Positions 36,410 through 46,260 of a DNA stretch of 64,000 nt are shown piece after piece; position 1 is the first letter of the stretch, and every line of letters begins with the position of its first letter. Origin of the DNA: Bacillus sp. V3-13 (lineage in GTDB: Bacteria; Bacillota; Bacilli; Bacillales; Cytobacillaceae); contig NZ_PGUZ01000053.1 in the NCBI RefSeq assembly GCF_002860165.1, positions 1 to 64,000 of the forward strand. Direction: 5' to 3'. The position numbers were made by a program, and so were the translations under genes. Under the pieces are notes generated by a model. That model was not told where the DNA came from. It searched no databases and was given only the letters and a program-made list of their open reading frames with translations.

Positions 36410-38098
36410 ATGCAAAACCAACCTTGGTGGAAAAAAGCAGTCGTTTATCAAATTTATCCGAAAAGCTTCTATGATACAACCGGAAACGGCGTCGGTGATG
36501 TGCCGGGTATCACAGCGAAGCTCGATTATTTAAAAGAATTGGGTGTTGATGTCATTTGGCTTACGCCAATCTATCAATCACCGCAAAAAGATAACGGCTA
36601 TGATATAAGCGATTATTATAAAATCCATGAAGAATATGGCACAATGGAAGACTTTGACCGCTTGCTCGCAGAAGCGCACAAACGCGGCATTAAAATGATT
36701 ATGGATATTGTCGTTAACCATACTTCAACAGAACATCGCTGGTTCCAGGAGGCTTCGAAATCAAAGGACAACCGCTACCGTGATTTTTATATTTGGAAAG
36801 ACGGAAAACCGGATGGAAGTGCGCCGACAAATTGGGAATCAAAGTTTGGCGGAAGTGCATGGGAGTTTGATGAAAAAACAGGCCAGTATTATCTGCACCT
36901 ATTTGATGTGACCCAGGCGGATTTAAATTGGGAAAATGAAACGCTCCGTAAAGAACTTTATGAGATGATGAAATTCTGGTTTGAAAAGGGAGTCGATGGC
37001 TTCCGCCTCGACGTGATCAACTTGATCTCGAAGAATCAGCATTTCCCTGATGATGACGGATCAATTCCTCCCGGGGATGGCCGGAAATTTTACACAGACG
37101 GTCCAAGAGTCCACGAGTTTATCCATGAAATGAACCGTGAGGTCTTCTCGAAATATGACAGCATGACTGTCGGTGAGATGTCTTCGACAACGATTGAGAA
37201 TTGTATAAAGTATTCGAACCCGGACCGGAACGAGCTGAGCATGACCTTTAATTTCCACCATTTAAAAGTGGATTATCCAAACGGAGAAAAATGGGCACTT
37301 GCCGATTTTGACTTTCTTTCGTTAAAAAGAATTTTATCGACCTGGCAGTTGGAAATGCACAAAGGCGGAGGCTGGAACGCGTTATTTTGGTGCAACCATG
37401 ATCAGCCACGCATTGTATCCCGCTATGGAGACGATGGAGAATTTCGCCGTGAATCGGCAAAAATGCTCGCAACAACCATCCATATGATGCAGGGAACTCC
37501 ATATATTTATCAGGGAGAAGAAATCGGCATGACCAATCCTAAATTTGACTCCATCGATGAGTATCGCGATGTCGAATCGCTTAATATTTACGATATGAAG
37601 CGAAAGGAAGGTATGCCGGCTGAAGAGATTATTGAAATTTTGAAAAGCAAATCGAGAGATAACTCAAGAACGCCTGTCCAGTGGAATGACGAAAAACATG
37701 CAGGCTTTACGAGCAGCACACCTTGGATCAATGTCGCTGCCAACTATAAAGAAATAAATGTTGAGAATGCTTTAAAAGATGAAGATTCGGTGTTCTACCA
37801 TTATAAAGAGTTGGTCAAGCTCCGCAAAGAGTATGATATTATCACGTATGGTGATTATCAATTGCTTCTTGAAGAGCATCCCGATATTTTTGCTTATGTC
37901 AGAAATGGTGACAACGAAAAGCTTCTTGTTGTCAATAATTTTTACGGCAAAGAAACGGAATTTATTCTGCCCGATAATGTGGATACAGAGGGATATAACG
38001 CGCAGGTATTGCTTTCAAACTATCCTGACTCACCAAGTTCATTCGCCAAGGTGCGATTGCGCCCTTACGAATCGATCGTGTACTACTTGCATAAATAA
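36410..38098 (+). CDS. treA: Alpha,alpha-phosphotrehalase
   Basis: A 562-residue GH13 alpha-glucosidase (TreA/TreC family). Conserved GH13 regions: MDIVVNHTS (region I), GFRLDVINLIS with the nucleophile Asp (II), VGEMSSTT with the acid/base Glu (III) and FWCNHDQPR (IV). It hydrolyses trehalose 6-phosphate to glucose and glucose 6-phosphate. The start is ATG 36410; the frame from GTG 36404 lies in the ribosome-binding site. Located right after treP, so substrate assignment is well supported by context. Confidence 0.93.
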   Translation: MQNQPWWKKAVVYQIYPKSFYDTTGNGVGDVPGITAKLDYLKELGVDVIWLTPIYQSPQKDNGYDISDYYKIHEEYGTMEDFDRLLAEAHKRGIKMIMDIVVNHTSTEHRWFQEASKSKDNRYRDFYIWKDGKPDGSAPTNWESKFGGSAWEFDEKTGQYYLHLFDVTQADLNWENETLRKELYEMMKFWFEKGVDGFRLDVINLISKNQHFPDDDGSIPPGDGRKFYTDGPRVHEFIHEMNREVFSKYDSMTVGEMSSTTIENCIKYSNPDRNELSMTFNFHHLKVDYPNGEKWALADFDFLSLKRILSTWQLEMHKGGGWNALFWCNHDQPRIVSRYGDDGEFRRESAKMLATTIHMMQGTPYIYQGEEIGMTNPKFDSIDEYRDVESLNIYDMKRKEGMPAEEIIEILKSKSRDNSRTPVQWNDEKHAGFTSSTPWINVAANYKEINVENALKDEDSVFYHYKELVKLRKEYDIITYGDYQLLLEEHPDIFAYVRNGDNEKLLVVNNFYGKETEFILPDNVDTEGYNAQVLLSNYPDSPSSFAKVRLRPYESIVYYLHK

Positions 38099-38100
38099 AT

Positions 38101-38131
38101 GAAAACGACGGCGAGCCGTCGTTTTCATTTT
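38101..38131. terminator. Convergent terminator of treA and nupC
   Basis: A 12-bp perfect stem, GAAAACGACGGC paired with GCCGTCGTTTTC, just after treA, followed by ATTTTG. The stem has the A/T runs for both directions. Confidence 0.85.
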
Positions 38132-38145
38132 GCATTCATATTCGA

Positions 38146-39366
38146 CTAGTAAAAAAGCATCCCGGCAATTGCTGCACTTAACAACGAAGCCAGCGTCCCG
38201 GCTATGACAGACTTTATCCCAAGCCTGGCAATATCTGGTCTGCGATTGGGGGCCATGTTACCGAGTCCGCCGAGGAGGATCGCCATTGACGAAATATTCG
38301 CGAAGCCGCAAAGCGCGAAACTGATGATTGCGACAGCTTTTTCGGACAAGTTTGGGATTTCCGGTGCAAACGATGAGTAAGCAACGAATTCATTCAAAAT
38401 TATTTTTTGGCCGATATAGTTGCCTGCTTGTATCGCTTCCTCCCATGGGACGCCTATTGCAAATGCAAGCGGCGAAAAAACATAGCCAAGAATTAATTCC
38501 AGCGTGAGCTCATCAAAGCCAAACAATCCGCCGATAAAGCCAAGCAACCCATTTAGCGTCGCTACGAGCGCAATGAACGCCAACAGCATCGCGCCAATAT
38601 TTAAAGCAAGCTGTAATCCAACGCTCGCACCTCGGGCAGCGGCATCAATAACATTTGTTGATTCCACATCTGTCTCCATATCAAGCTCGTTTGGTTCTTC
38701 CGAAGTCTCTGTTTCCGGAACGATCATTTTTGCCATAATTAGTCCGGCCGGGGCTGACATAAAGCTTGCCGCAAGCAAGTATTCTAGAGGAACACCGAGC
38801 AGCGAGTAACCGATTAAAACGGAGCCGGCTACAGACGCAAGTCCACCGGTCATGACAGCGAAAAGTTCCGATTTTGTCATTTGTGGTATAAATGGCCGGA
38901 TCACGAGCGGTGCTTCCGTCTGGCCGAGAAATATGTTTGCCGCCGCCGACATTGACTCGGCTTTTCTTGTTCCGAGCAACCATGAAAGGCCTCCGCCAAT
39001 TATTCTGATAAAAACTTGCATGATTTTTAAATAATACAGGACAGAAATAAGAGAAGAGAAGAAGATCACAACCGGCAGGACTTGGAACGCGAAAACAAAC
39101 CCTATACCGGTTTCTTCGCCAAACAATCCGCCAAATAAAAAGTTGATCCCTTCATTGGCATAGCTGATGATAGCATTAACTGCCATCGTTAAATTCTGTA
39201 GAGCCCTCCTTCCGAGATCCCATTTCAACACGATGAAAGCAAACCCGATTTGAATGGCCAGCCCTCCGAGGATGGTTCGCAGATTAATCTTTCGCCTATT
39301 ATTAGAAAGCAATAATGCTAATCCCAGCACAACAAATATCCCGAATACTCCCCAAATAAAATTCAT
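38146..39366 (-). CDS. NupC-family nucleoside transporter
   Basis: A 406-residue concentrative nucleoside transporter (CNT) with about ten membrane helices. The conserved TEAPLVIRPFIPQMTKSELF helix and the NEFVAYSSF and ALCGFANISSMAI segments mark CNT proteins that take up nucleosides with H+ or Na+. The start is ATG 39366, four bases after GAGGTG; earlier ATGs at 39369 and 39402 are less well spaced. Stand-alone gene; its possible link to the BMP nucleoside-type binding protein at 27218 is speculative. Confidence 0.88.
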   Translation of the reverse strand: MNFIWGVFGIFVVLGLALLLSNNRRKINLRTILGGLAIQIGFAFIVLKWDLGRRALQNLTMAVNAIISYANEGINFLFGGLFGEETGIGFVFAFQVLPVVIFFSSLISVLYYLKIMQVFIRIIGGGLSWLLGTRKAESMSAAANIFLGQTEAPLVIRPFIPQMTKSELFAVMTGGLASVAGSVLIGYSLLGVPLEYLLAASFMSAPAGLIMAKMIVPETETSEEPNELDMETDVESTNVIDAAARGASVGLQLALNIGAMLLAFIALVATLNGLLGFIGGLFGFDELTLELILGYVFSPLAFAIGVPWEEAIQAGNYIGQKIILNEFVAYSSFAPEIPNLSEKAVAIISFALCGFANISSMAILLGGLGNMAPNRRPDIARLGIKSVIAGTLASLLSAAIAGMLFY

Positions 39367-39646
39367 CATACACCTCATAATTTGAATGATTGCCTGTTGC
39401 AAGATTTTCTTTTAAACACGAAAATACTATGTAGACATGCACGAATAAATTCGGATTTTACTGAAAAAAGCTATCATTATTTACACTGGTAGCATCCCCT
39501 GAAAACCGATATTTAATAATTCTTTAGTGAGGTGTTTGAAGTGAAGATCAGAAAAACAATAATGCATTATTGCAAACTGGGATGGCGAGCGATAAGATTG
39601 AATGTATGAGTAAAATTTTTGATTGTCAAAAGAGAGAGGAATTTTT

Positions 39647-41230
39647 ATGTCTAATACACTACAAGATGAAGTGCTTTCAAGGCGCACTTTTGCAATTATA
39701 TCCCACCCTGATGCAGGGAAAACGACTTTAACGGAAAAACTGCTCCTGTTTGGCGGCGCAATCCGCGATGCCGGGACTGTCAAAGCAAAAAAAACCGGGA
39801 AATTTGCGACGAGCGACTGGATGGAAATCGAGAAGCAGCGCGGAATTTCCGTTACATCGAGTGTGATGCAATTTGATTACAAAGGGAACCGCGTGAATAT
39901 CCTCGATACCCCCGGCCACCAGGACTTTAGTGAGGATACGTACAGGACGCTGACAGCAGTAGACAGCGCCGTCATGATCATTGATTCCGCCAAAGGGATC
40001 GAGGCGCAAACTTTAAAGCTTTTTAAAGTTTGCCGGATGCGCGGCATTCCGATTTTTACGTTTATTAATAAATTGGACCGCCAGGGAAAAACGCCGCTTG
40101 AGCTGCTTGCGGAACTTGAAGAGGTTTTGGGGATTGAATCGTATCCGATGAATTGGCCGATTGGCATGGGTAAAGAGTTCTTTGGCATTTACGACCGGTT
40201 TTATAAGCGGATCGAACAATTCAGGGCAAACGAAGACGACCGGTTTATCAGCCTGAATGAAGAAGGAGAAATTGAAGGCGATCATCCTTTAAAGGCTTCA
40301 GCTTTATATGACCAAACACTTGAGGAAGTGCTGTTGTTGAATGAAGCGGGAAATGAATTTTCCAAAGAAAAGATTGCAGACGGCACATTGACTCCTGTCT
40401 TCTTTGGAAGTGCGTTAACGAATTTTGGTGTCCAAACATTTTTGGAAACGTATTTGCAGTTTGCACCGCCACCACAACCGCGCCATTCAACGGCAGGCGA
40501 GATCGACCCGCTTGCGAATGAGTTTTCAGGGTTTATTTTTAAAATCCAGGCAAATATGAACCCGGCCCACCGCGACAGGATTGCCTTTCTGCGGATTTGT
40601 TCAGGGAAATTTGAACGGGGAATGGCCGTTAATCTGGCCCGGACCGGCAAACAAATAAAGCTTGCCCAATCGACTCAATTCATGGCAGACGACAGAAGTA
40701 CAGTCGAGGAAGCGGTCAGCGGCGATATTATCGGGTTGTATGATCCGGGCCTGTACCAGATCGGTGATACGCTTACTTCTGGCAAAGAATTGTTCCAATA
40801 TGACAGGCTGCCGCAGTTTACCCCCGAATTATTTGTCAGGGTTACAGCGAAAAATGTGATGAAGCAGAAGCATTTCCATAAAGGGATCCAGCAGCTTGTC
40901 CAGGAAGGCGCGATCCAGCTTTTTAAAACCGTCAAGAGCGAGGAGTATTTGCTTGGAGCGGTCGGACAGCTCCAATTCGAAGTATTTGAGCACCGCATGA
41001 AGAACGAATACAATGTGGAGGTGTTAATGGAGCGTCTTGGCAATAAAATTGCCCGCTGGGTCGAAAATGAGCAGATTGATGAAAATCTCTCCAATTCGCG
41101 CAGTTTGCTTGTGCATGACCGTTACGAGAAAAAAGTTTTCTTGTTTGAAAATGACTTTGCACTGCGCTGGTTCGAGGAAAAAAATCCGAATGTCAAGCTG
41201 TACAATCCAATGGATGCGGCTGATGAATAA
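39647..41230 (+). CDS. prfC: Peptide chain release factor 3
   Basis: A 527-residue translational GTPase that recycles RF1/RF2 after termination. GTPase motifs: HPDAGKTTL (P-loop), [12 protein letters not shown] (G3), [10 protein letters not shown] (G4); domain II and III continue to about residue 525. The start is ATG 39647 after AGAGAGGAA; a TTG at 39623 is upstream in frame. Not all bacteria have RF3, and B. subtilis 168 is, from memory, one that lacks it. No operon partner. Confidence 0.93.
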   Translation: MSNTLQDEVLSRRTFAIISHPDAGKTTLTEKLLLFGGAIRDAGTVKAKKTGKFATSDWMEIEKQRGISVTSSVMQFDYKGNRVNILDTPGHQDFSEDTYRTLTAVDSAVMIIDSAKGIEAQTLKLFKVCRMRGIPIFTFINKLDRQGKTPLELLAELEEVLGIESYPMNWPIGMGKEFFGIYDRFYKRIEQFRANEDDRFISLNEEGEIEGDHPLKASALYDQTLEEVLLLNEAGNEFSKEKIADGTLTPVFFGSALTNFGVQTFLETYLQFAPPPQPRHSTAGEIDPLANEFSGFIFKIQANMNPAHRDRIAFLRICSGKFERGMAVNLARTGKQIKLAQSTQFMADDRSTVEEAVSGDIIGLYDPGLYQIGDTLTSGKELFQYDRLPQFTPELFVRVTAKNVMKQKHFHKGIQQLVQEGAIQLFKTVKSEEYLLGAVGQLQFEVFEHRMKNEYNVEVLMERLGNKIARWVENEQIDENLSNSRSLLVHDRYEKKVFLFENDFALRWFEEKNPNVKLYNPMDAADE

Positions 41231-41233
41231 AGT

Positions 41234-41265
41234 GAGGGGCATACGTTGTATGCCTCTCATTTTTA
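41234..41265 (+). terminator. Terminator of prfC
   Basis: GAGGGGCATAC paired with GTATGCCTCTC, three-base loop, then ATTTTTAT. Confidence 0.85.
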
Positions 41266-41302
41266 TATAAACTCAAGCAGGAAGTGTTTTCCATATAATG
41301 GG

Positions 41303-41397
41303 TTTCGCTTAATTAATTCTCGTTTTCGCTTAATTATTCATATTTTCACTTAAATCAAGTGGATTTTCGCTTAATTCCTTTGATTTTTCGCTTAATT
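41303..41397 (+). repeat. Five direct repeats with a 20-21 bp period
   Basis: TTTCGCTTAATT occurs at 41303, 41324, 41365 and 41386, and as TTTCACTTAAAT at 41344. The step is 20-21 bp, two turns of DNA. Linkers differ in sequence. They lie 340 bases before the RND pump gene. The rest of the 41398-41640 stretch holds no gene. They could be a protein-binding array or an extragenic repeat family. Confidence 0.75.
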
Positions 41398-41649
41398 ATT
41401 AAGACTGGGAACTTCTATGGGTGAAATAATGGAATTTATAAGAAATATTTGGATTTATTTAGGGTATATATTTAAGTGATTCGTGGGAACATGATCGTTT
41501 TCCCCCAAAAAGAGTACAAAAATGGCTTATTTTAAGTTAGATTTAGTTCAAATTCGAGTTATTCTATTTCATCACAGAGGTTTTAACTCCAGCGTACCAA
41601 AATTATTTTGGTCATTAAGCTTAACGACATACTGGCAAGAATCTGCAAC

Positions 41650-41678
41650 TTGCATACCACTATCCCCTCTTATATAGT
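41650..41678 (+). promoter_or_regulatory. Sigma-A-type promoter of the RND pump gene
   Basis: TTGCAT (41650-41655), a 17-bp spacer, and TATAGT (41673-41678), 58 bases before the start codon. Confidence 0.6.
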
Positions 41679-41735
41679 AAATTCTAGATATGAGCAACTA
41701 TCGGACCAGAAAAAGAGCCCTGAGAGGAGTACATA

Positions 41736-44700
41736 ATGAGATTAAGCAATTTTTCGATTAAAAGGCCGGTCTTCACGATCGTGACGATGTTTTTAGTGCT
41801 AATTTTGGGGGCGGTTTCGCTTTTAAATATCCCGATTAAATTGATTCCGGATATTAATCCGCCGGTCGCGGTTGTTGTCGCAAATTATCCCGGGGCAAGC
41901 CCGGAGGAAGTACTTGAAAAAGTAACCAAGCCGCTTGAAGAAAATCTCGCAACGCTCCCGGGAATAAAGACGATCACCTCCACTTCGCAAGAGGGCGCCA
42001 ATTTTGTTCTAATGGAATTTTCCTGGACAACGTCAATGGATGAAATTCAGGATGATGTCATTCAAAGAATTGACCAAACGAGATTGCCAGAGGATGCCGA
42101 AAAGCCGCGTTTTCTAAAGTTCGATCCTTCACTGTTTCCCATTATCCAGCTATCTTTAAGTGCAGATGGAAATGAGGAATCGTTAAGAGAGCTTGCCGAC
42201 GATTTAAAGCTTGAGTTGACGAAGGTAGATGGAGTGGCAAGTGTCAATCTTTCCGGAACATCCGTAAAAAATGTCCGGGTTGAATTGAATCAGGATCAGT
42301 TGAGAGCGTACAGGCTAACACAATCGGATATCGTTGACACGATTCAGGCGAATAATATTTCGCTCCCTGGCGATACGATTTTAACAGACGGAAAAGAGTT
42401 AACAACGAGAATCATTAGTACGATTAATTCTGTCGACACTTTAAAAAACCTGACTGTCGCTGTTAACCCGGCGACTGGCCAAAATATTCGCTTGCAGGAT
42501 GTGAGCACTGTTGAAATCGCCAATCAGGATGACCACACAATCACAAGGGCAAATCAAGCGCCGTCCGTACTGATAAGTGTTCTACAGCAGTCAGATGCCA
42601 ATACGGCTGCCGTATCGGAAGCGTTTCAAAATGAATTAAATGAGCAACTGCAATTGGACAAGTATGAGGGGATAGAGGCAGAAGTTCTTTTTGATCAGGG
42701 CGATTATATCCAGCAGGCCATCGGGAATATCTCCGATTCACTTATTCTGGGTGGAGCCCTGGCGATGGTTGTATTGTTCTTTTTTCTAAGAAGCATCAAA
42801 AGTCCGCTTATCATTGGAATTGCGATTCCTTATTCTGTGATTTTCACGTTTGTATTGATGTATTTCTCTGATTTTACGCTCAACATCATGACACTTGGCG
42901 GCTTGGCGCTCGGAATCGGAATGCTTGTCGATAATTCAATCGTGGTGATTGAAAATATATACCGCCACCTGTCAATGGGGAAAGGTCCAAAAGAAGCTGC
43001 CCGTGCCGGTGCCCGGGAAGTTGGCGGTGCAATCACGGCATCGACCCTCACAACAGTTGTCGTATTTTTGCCGGTTGCCTTCATCTCCGGAATTATTGGC
43101 GAGTTATTCACAGAGTTTGCCCTGACCATCTCGTTCAGTCTGTTTGCCTCGCTGATTGTGGCTTTAACGGTTGTGCCGATGCTGGCCAGCCGCCTGTTGA
43201 AGACGCCTAAAAAGAATATCGAACGAAGAAGGCAGCGATCCGGTTTCTTGAAAATGCTTGAACGATCGGTCAGGTGGTCTTTACGGCACCGCTTTATCGT
43301 TTTGTTGATTTCATTGCTTCTCCTTGCCGGGGGAGCGTATGGATTAACAACGGTCGGAACACAATTTTTGCCGGCGACGGATGAAGGGTTTTTCAGCGTC
43401 CGCGTCAATCTGGAACATGGGGCTGCTTTAACGGAAACAGAGAAAGTAATGGCTTCCCTTGAGAACAAGTTAAAGAACCAGGAAGATGTTGAAGTATATG
43501 TAAGCTTGATCGGTACGACCCAGGAAGCCGCGTTCAGAGGGGGGACTTCCGCCAATGTCGGTGAGCTTTATATTAAAATGAAGGATTTAGAAAAAAGAGA
43601 AAGATCAACCTTTGAATTTGTCGATGATGTAAAACAAGATTTTAAGGATGCGGCGAAACAAGCAAATGCAACGGCCAAGTTAACATTTAATCTCCAATCC
43701 TCTGCCGGTACAGGGCCGAATACATTAACATTTAGCGTTCGTGATACGGATAAAGCAAGATTGCATGAGTCGGTTGAAAAAATATATGCGTCATTGAGTG
43801 AGATGGATGATGTTAATGAAGTATCGACAGACTTAATGGAGACGATTGAAGAGATTCAAATTACGGTGAACCGTGAGAGGACTCTTCAGGAGGGGCTCGC
43901 TCCGGTCCAGATTGCGATGATTGTAAATGATGTCACAAGGGGAACGAGGGCAACACAAATCACCACCGATGATTCAGCGATTTATGGTGTTGACGTCGAA
44001 TATGATAACGAAATTACCCGGAATCTCGATCAATTACGAAATCTGTTAATCAGGAAACCCGACGGAAGCTATGTAGCCTTGGGACAGGTTACAACGATTG
44101 AAAATGGCAATGGTCCGGTGAATATTCAGCGCATTAACCAACAGGACGCTGTCCAGTTTACGTTGAAATACAAAACATCAACCAATCTTGGGGCGATCTC
44201 GAGTAAAGTAGATGAGAGAATAGCAGATCTTGATTTGCCGGAAGGAACAGACATTGTTTACAGCGGCGACAAAGAGCTTCTTGATTCATCAATCAACGAT
44301 CTGATTTTGGCTTTTGCATTGGCGATTGTTTTTATTTATCTTGTCATGGCTGCCCAGTTTGAATCGCTAAAATATCCGTTCGTCATTATGTTTACGGTTC
44401 CGCTCATGGTCATCGGTGTATCAATCGCGTTAGTCATCACGGATACTCCAGTAAGCTTGACCGCGATTATCGGGATTATCGTCCTTGCAGGCATTGTCGT
44501 TAATAATGCCATTGTGATCGTTGACTATATTAACCAGAAGAAGGAAAGCGGCATGAAAAGCCGTGAAGCCATTGTGGTAGCTGTCAAGGACAGGGCCAGA
44601 CCGATCTTTATGACGGCGTTAACGACAATTCTTGGTTTGGTCCCGCTGGCACTCGGGATTGGTGAAGGAAGCGAGATCAACCAGCCAATGGGGATTACTG

Positions 44701-45011
44701 TAATCGGCGGTTTAATCAGCAGTACCTTATTAACTTTATTTGTCATCCCTGTTGTTTACAGCCTCTTTGATAAAGAGACACGCAGGATGAACAAAATGTA
44801 TGCTACTCCAGATGGACATCTTGTTCCTGGCTATCTCCTTGATGAACAATCAGAGACGGACCAATCAGAGACGGACCAATCAGAGACGGATGAGAGAGCC
44901 GGCAAGTATAACAAAGAAGAAATGGCTGACATGCTGGAGGAGCTTTTAAAAATCGTCAAGGAAGATGAACCGCTGTCAAGGGTAAGATCAAGAAAGAAAA
45001 AAAATCTATAA
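41736..45011 (+). CDS. RND-family efflux pump, SwrC/AcrB type
   Basis: A 1091-residue proton-driven RND transporter: MRLSNFSIKRPVFTIV at the N-terminus, two large extracellular loops, and twelve helices, with the helix-4 region TLGGLALGIGMLVDNSIVVIE and the helix-10/11 region LTTILGLVPLALGIGEGSE. In Gram-positives such single-gene pumps export drugs or lipopeptides; B. subtilis SwrC (surfactin resistance) is the nearest well-known example. The ATG at 41736 follows GAGAGGAG. A hydrophilic tail after about residue 1030 contains a triplicated QSETD repeat and a basic end (RSRKKKNL). No membrane-fusion partner is encoded nearby. Confidence 0.92.
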   Translation: MRLSNFSIKRPVFTIVTMFLVLILGAVSLLNIPIKLIPDINPPVAVVVANYPGASPEEVLEKVTKPLEENLATLPGIKTITSTSQEGANFVLMEFSWTTSMDEIQDDVIQRIDQTRLPEDAEKPRFLKFDPSLFPIIQLSLSADGNEESLRELADDLKLELTKVDGVASVNLSGTSVKNVRVELNQDQLRAYRLTQSDIVDTIQANNISLPGDTILTDGKELTTRIISTINSVDTLKNLTVAVNPATGQNIRLQDVSTVEIANQDDHTITRANQAPSVLISVLQQSDANTAAVSEAFQNELNEQLQLDKYEGIEAEVLFDQGDYIQQAIGNISDSLILGGALAMVVLFFFLRSIKSPLIIGIAIPYSVIFTFVLMYFSDFTLNIMTLGGLALGIGMLVDNSIVVIENIYRHLSMGKGPKEAARAGAREVGGAITASTLTTVVVFLPVAFISGIIGELFTEFALTISFSLFASLIVALTVVPMLASRLLKTPKKNIERRRQRSGFLKMLERSVRWSLRHRFIVLLISLLLLAGGAYGLTTVGTQFLPATDEGFFSVRVNLEHGAALTETEKVMASLENKLKNQEDVEVYVSLIGTTQEAAFRGGTSANVGELYIKMKDLEKRERSTFEFVDDVKQDFKDAAKQANATAKLTFNLQSSAGTGPNTLTFSVRDTDKARLHESVEKIYASLSEMDDVNEVSTDLMETIEEIQITVNRERTLQEGLAPVQIAMIVNDVTRGTRATQITTDDSAIYGVDVEYDNEITRNLDQLRNLLIRKPDGSYVALGQVTTIENGNGPVNIQRINQQDAVQFTLKYKTSTNLGAISSKVDERIADLDLPEGTDIVYSGDKELLDSSINDLILAFALAIVFIYLVMAAQFESLKYPFVIMFTVPLMVIGVSIALVITDTPVSLTAIIGIIVLAGIVVNNAIVIVDYINQKKESGMKSREAIVVAVKDRARPIFMTALTTILGLVPLALGIGEGSEINQPMGITVIGGLISSTLLTLFVIPVVYSLFDKETRRMNKMYATPDGHLVPGYLLDEQSETDQSETDQSETDERAGKYNKEEMADMLEELLKIVKEDEPLSRVRSRKKKNL
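44847..44890 (+). repeat. Triplicated 15-bp repeat inside the RND gene
   Basis: CAATCAGAGACGGAC occurs three times in tandem (last copy ends in T). At 15 bp each unit adds five residues, QSETD, so the frame is kept whatever the copy number. It lies in the cytoplasmic tail and could vary between strains by slippage. Confidence 0.85.
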
Positions 45012-45022
45012 TATGTGAACAC

Positions 45023-45054
45023 GTCCTCTTCAATTTTGGAAGAGGGCTTTTTTT
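45023..45054 (+). terminator. Terminator of the RND pump gene
   Basis: CCTCTTC paired with GAAGAGG, seven-base loop, then GCTTTTTTTG. Confidence 0.85.
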
Positions 45055-45216
45055 GCTAACCTAATTGCGAACTTGAGCGGAAACAGATCAAACTTATGAC
45101 ACGAACTGTCTGGTCATAATTGTCATTTGTAAAAAAAAGGATTTTTCATTCTTCCTAAATAAATGCGTTTGCCGTTGTGCATCCTAGAACTACCGACTAG
45201 TGCTGGAGGAACGTGC

Positions 45217-45336
45217 ATGAGTGAAATTGTTTATATGACCGCAGCGACAACAAATATATTTAAGCCTGCTATTATCGTCCGGCCCTTTTGGAATGTGTAT
45301 TTCTACCGGATGAATCTTATAGGAAACGAACCGTGA
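45217..45336 (+). CDS. 39-residue hypothetical protein
   Basis: A small frame beginning at ATG 45217, five bases after GGAGGAACG, the best ribosome-binding site in this stretch. The product MSEIVYMTAATTNIF onward has an aromatic, slightly hydrophobic centre (PFWNVYFYRM). The stop lies six bases before the membrane protein gene at 45343, whose own ribosome-binding site is poor, so this could act as a leader peptide coupled to it. No similarity is recognised. Confidence 0.5.
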   Translation: MSEIVYMTAATTNIFKPAIIVRPFWNVYFYRMNLIGNEP

Positions 45337-45342
45337 AGATGA

Positions 45343-45825
45343 ATGAAGAAAATATCGAAGCTTGAAGCGGTCTTATGGAGTGTTGCGTTGCCGGGTTTTA
45401 GCCAATTGCTTATTGGCCAATTTTTTAAAGGTACCCTTTTTGTTGTTTTGGAAATCATCATCAATGTATTCAGCCATTTTAATGCTGCGATCATGTTTAG
45501 CTTTTTGGGTGAGATCGACAGGGCGATCGAAGTGACAAACTTTGAATGGCTGATGTTTTACCCTTGTTTATACATGTTTGCAATGTGGGACGCGTACCGT
45601 ACGGCGATGCCCGAAGACGAACAGCTCTCATATCTGCCGTTTGTTTTCGCAGCCTATACAATTACTGTTGGACTGATGCTGTCGACCAGGTTAAAGCTGT
45701 TCGGGATCTTGTTCGGACCGGTTTTTTTGCCGATGATTTTTCTGTTGTTCGGATTGCTGATTGGATTTATGTTGAGGTTTATATTGTTAAAAATCCGCAG
45801 GAACCAGGCCGGCATTAAACGATAA
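45343..45825 (+). CDS. Small multispanning membrane protein
   Basis: A 160-residue protein with four predicted helices (about 10-45, 60-75, 88-110 and 118-145) and a basic C-terminus (LKIRRNQAGIKR). The N-terminal VALPGFSQLLIGQFFKGTLF resembles the PGxGQLYxGQxxKG pattern of small TM2-like membrane proteins, but no family is assigned. It starts six bases after the 39-residue frame and may depend on coupled translation. Function unknown. Confidence 0.75.
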   Translation: MKKISKLEAVLWSVALPGFSQLLIGQFFKGTLFVVLEIIINVFSHFNAAIMFSFLGEIDRAIEVTNFEWLMFYPCLYMFAMWDAYRTAMPEDEQLSYLPFVFAAYTITVGLMLSTRLKLFGILFGPVFLPMIFLLFGLLIGFMLRFILLKIRRNQAGIKR

Positions 45826-45841
45826 ATCTTTATTCAATAAA

Positions 45842-45865
45842 TACCGGCCGTTTTAGCGGCCGGTA
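45842..45865. terminator. Convergent hairpin between the membrane protein and SASP genes
   Basis: TACCGGCCG paired with CGGCCGGTA, loop TTTTAG, without a strong T tail on either strand. Confidence 0.6.
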
Positions 45866-45886
45866 ATCCATGATATTAAATTATGT

Positions 45887-46084
45887 TTACCGGTTTTGGT
45901 TGGTTAAATCGGACTGGGCTTGCGCCACCAGTCTTTTGGTGATTTCACCGCCGACAGACCCGTTTGAACGGGATACGGTTTGCGCACCTAAATTCACTCC
46001 AAATTCCCGGGCAATCTCATATTTGACACTCTCTAAATATTGTTCAACTCCTGGTACAAGTAATTTGCGTCTGCTTCCTGGCAT
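45887..46084 (-). CDS. Alpha/beta-type small acid-soluble spore protein
   Basis: A 65-residue [17 protein letters not shown] holds the GPR cleavage region and [13 protein letters not shown] the DNA-binding helix, identical in the latter to the SASP at 1036. The start is ATG 46084 after AGGAGG; the longer frame to 46102 starts upstream of that site. The residue before the GPR cleavage position is Arg-Glu where the other paralogue has Thr-Glu. Single-gene unit. Confidence 0.94.
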   Translation of the reverse strand: MPGSRRKLLVPGVEQYLESVKYEIAREFGVNLGAQTVSRSNGSVGGEITKRLVAQAQSDLTNQNR

Positions 46085-46217
46085 TTTGTAAGACCTCCTC
46101 ATCTTTAATCAGTGGACCTTTTATATCCTCTGTAAACTTAGTTTGAGTCAGAATCTCCCAAACATGCGTGGTAATCTTTTTCGAAAATGGTTAGAACCCG
46201 TAAATGGTGGCAGAACA

Positions 46218-46247
46218 TAAAAAAAGACGGGCCAAAATCCGGCCCGC
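46218..46247 (-). terminator. Terminator of the second glycolate oxidase locus
   Basis: CGGGCC paired with GGCCCG around an AAAATC loop; on the minus strand it follows glcF and is trailed by a run of seven T. Confidence 0.8.
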
Positions 46248-46260
46248 CGATATTTATAAA

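Noticed and set aside
41303-41397. CRISPR array
   Set aside because: Repeats are only 12 bp, linkers are 8-9 bp, and no cas genes are present.
42830-43555. 241-codon minus-strand frame inside the RND pump gene
   Set aside because: Shadow of the pump coding sequence; no start context and composition typical of reversed codons.
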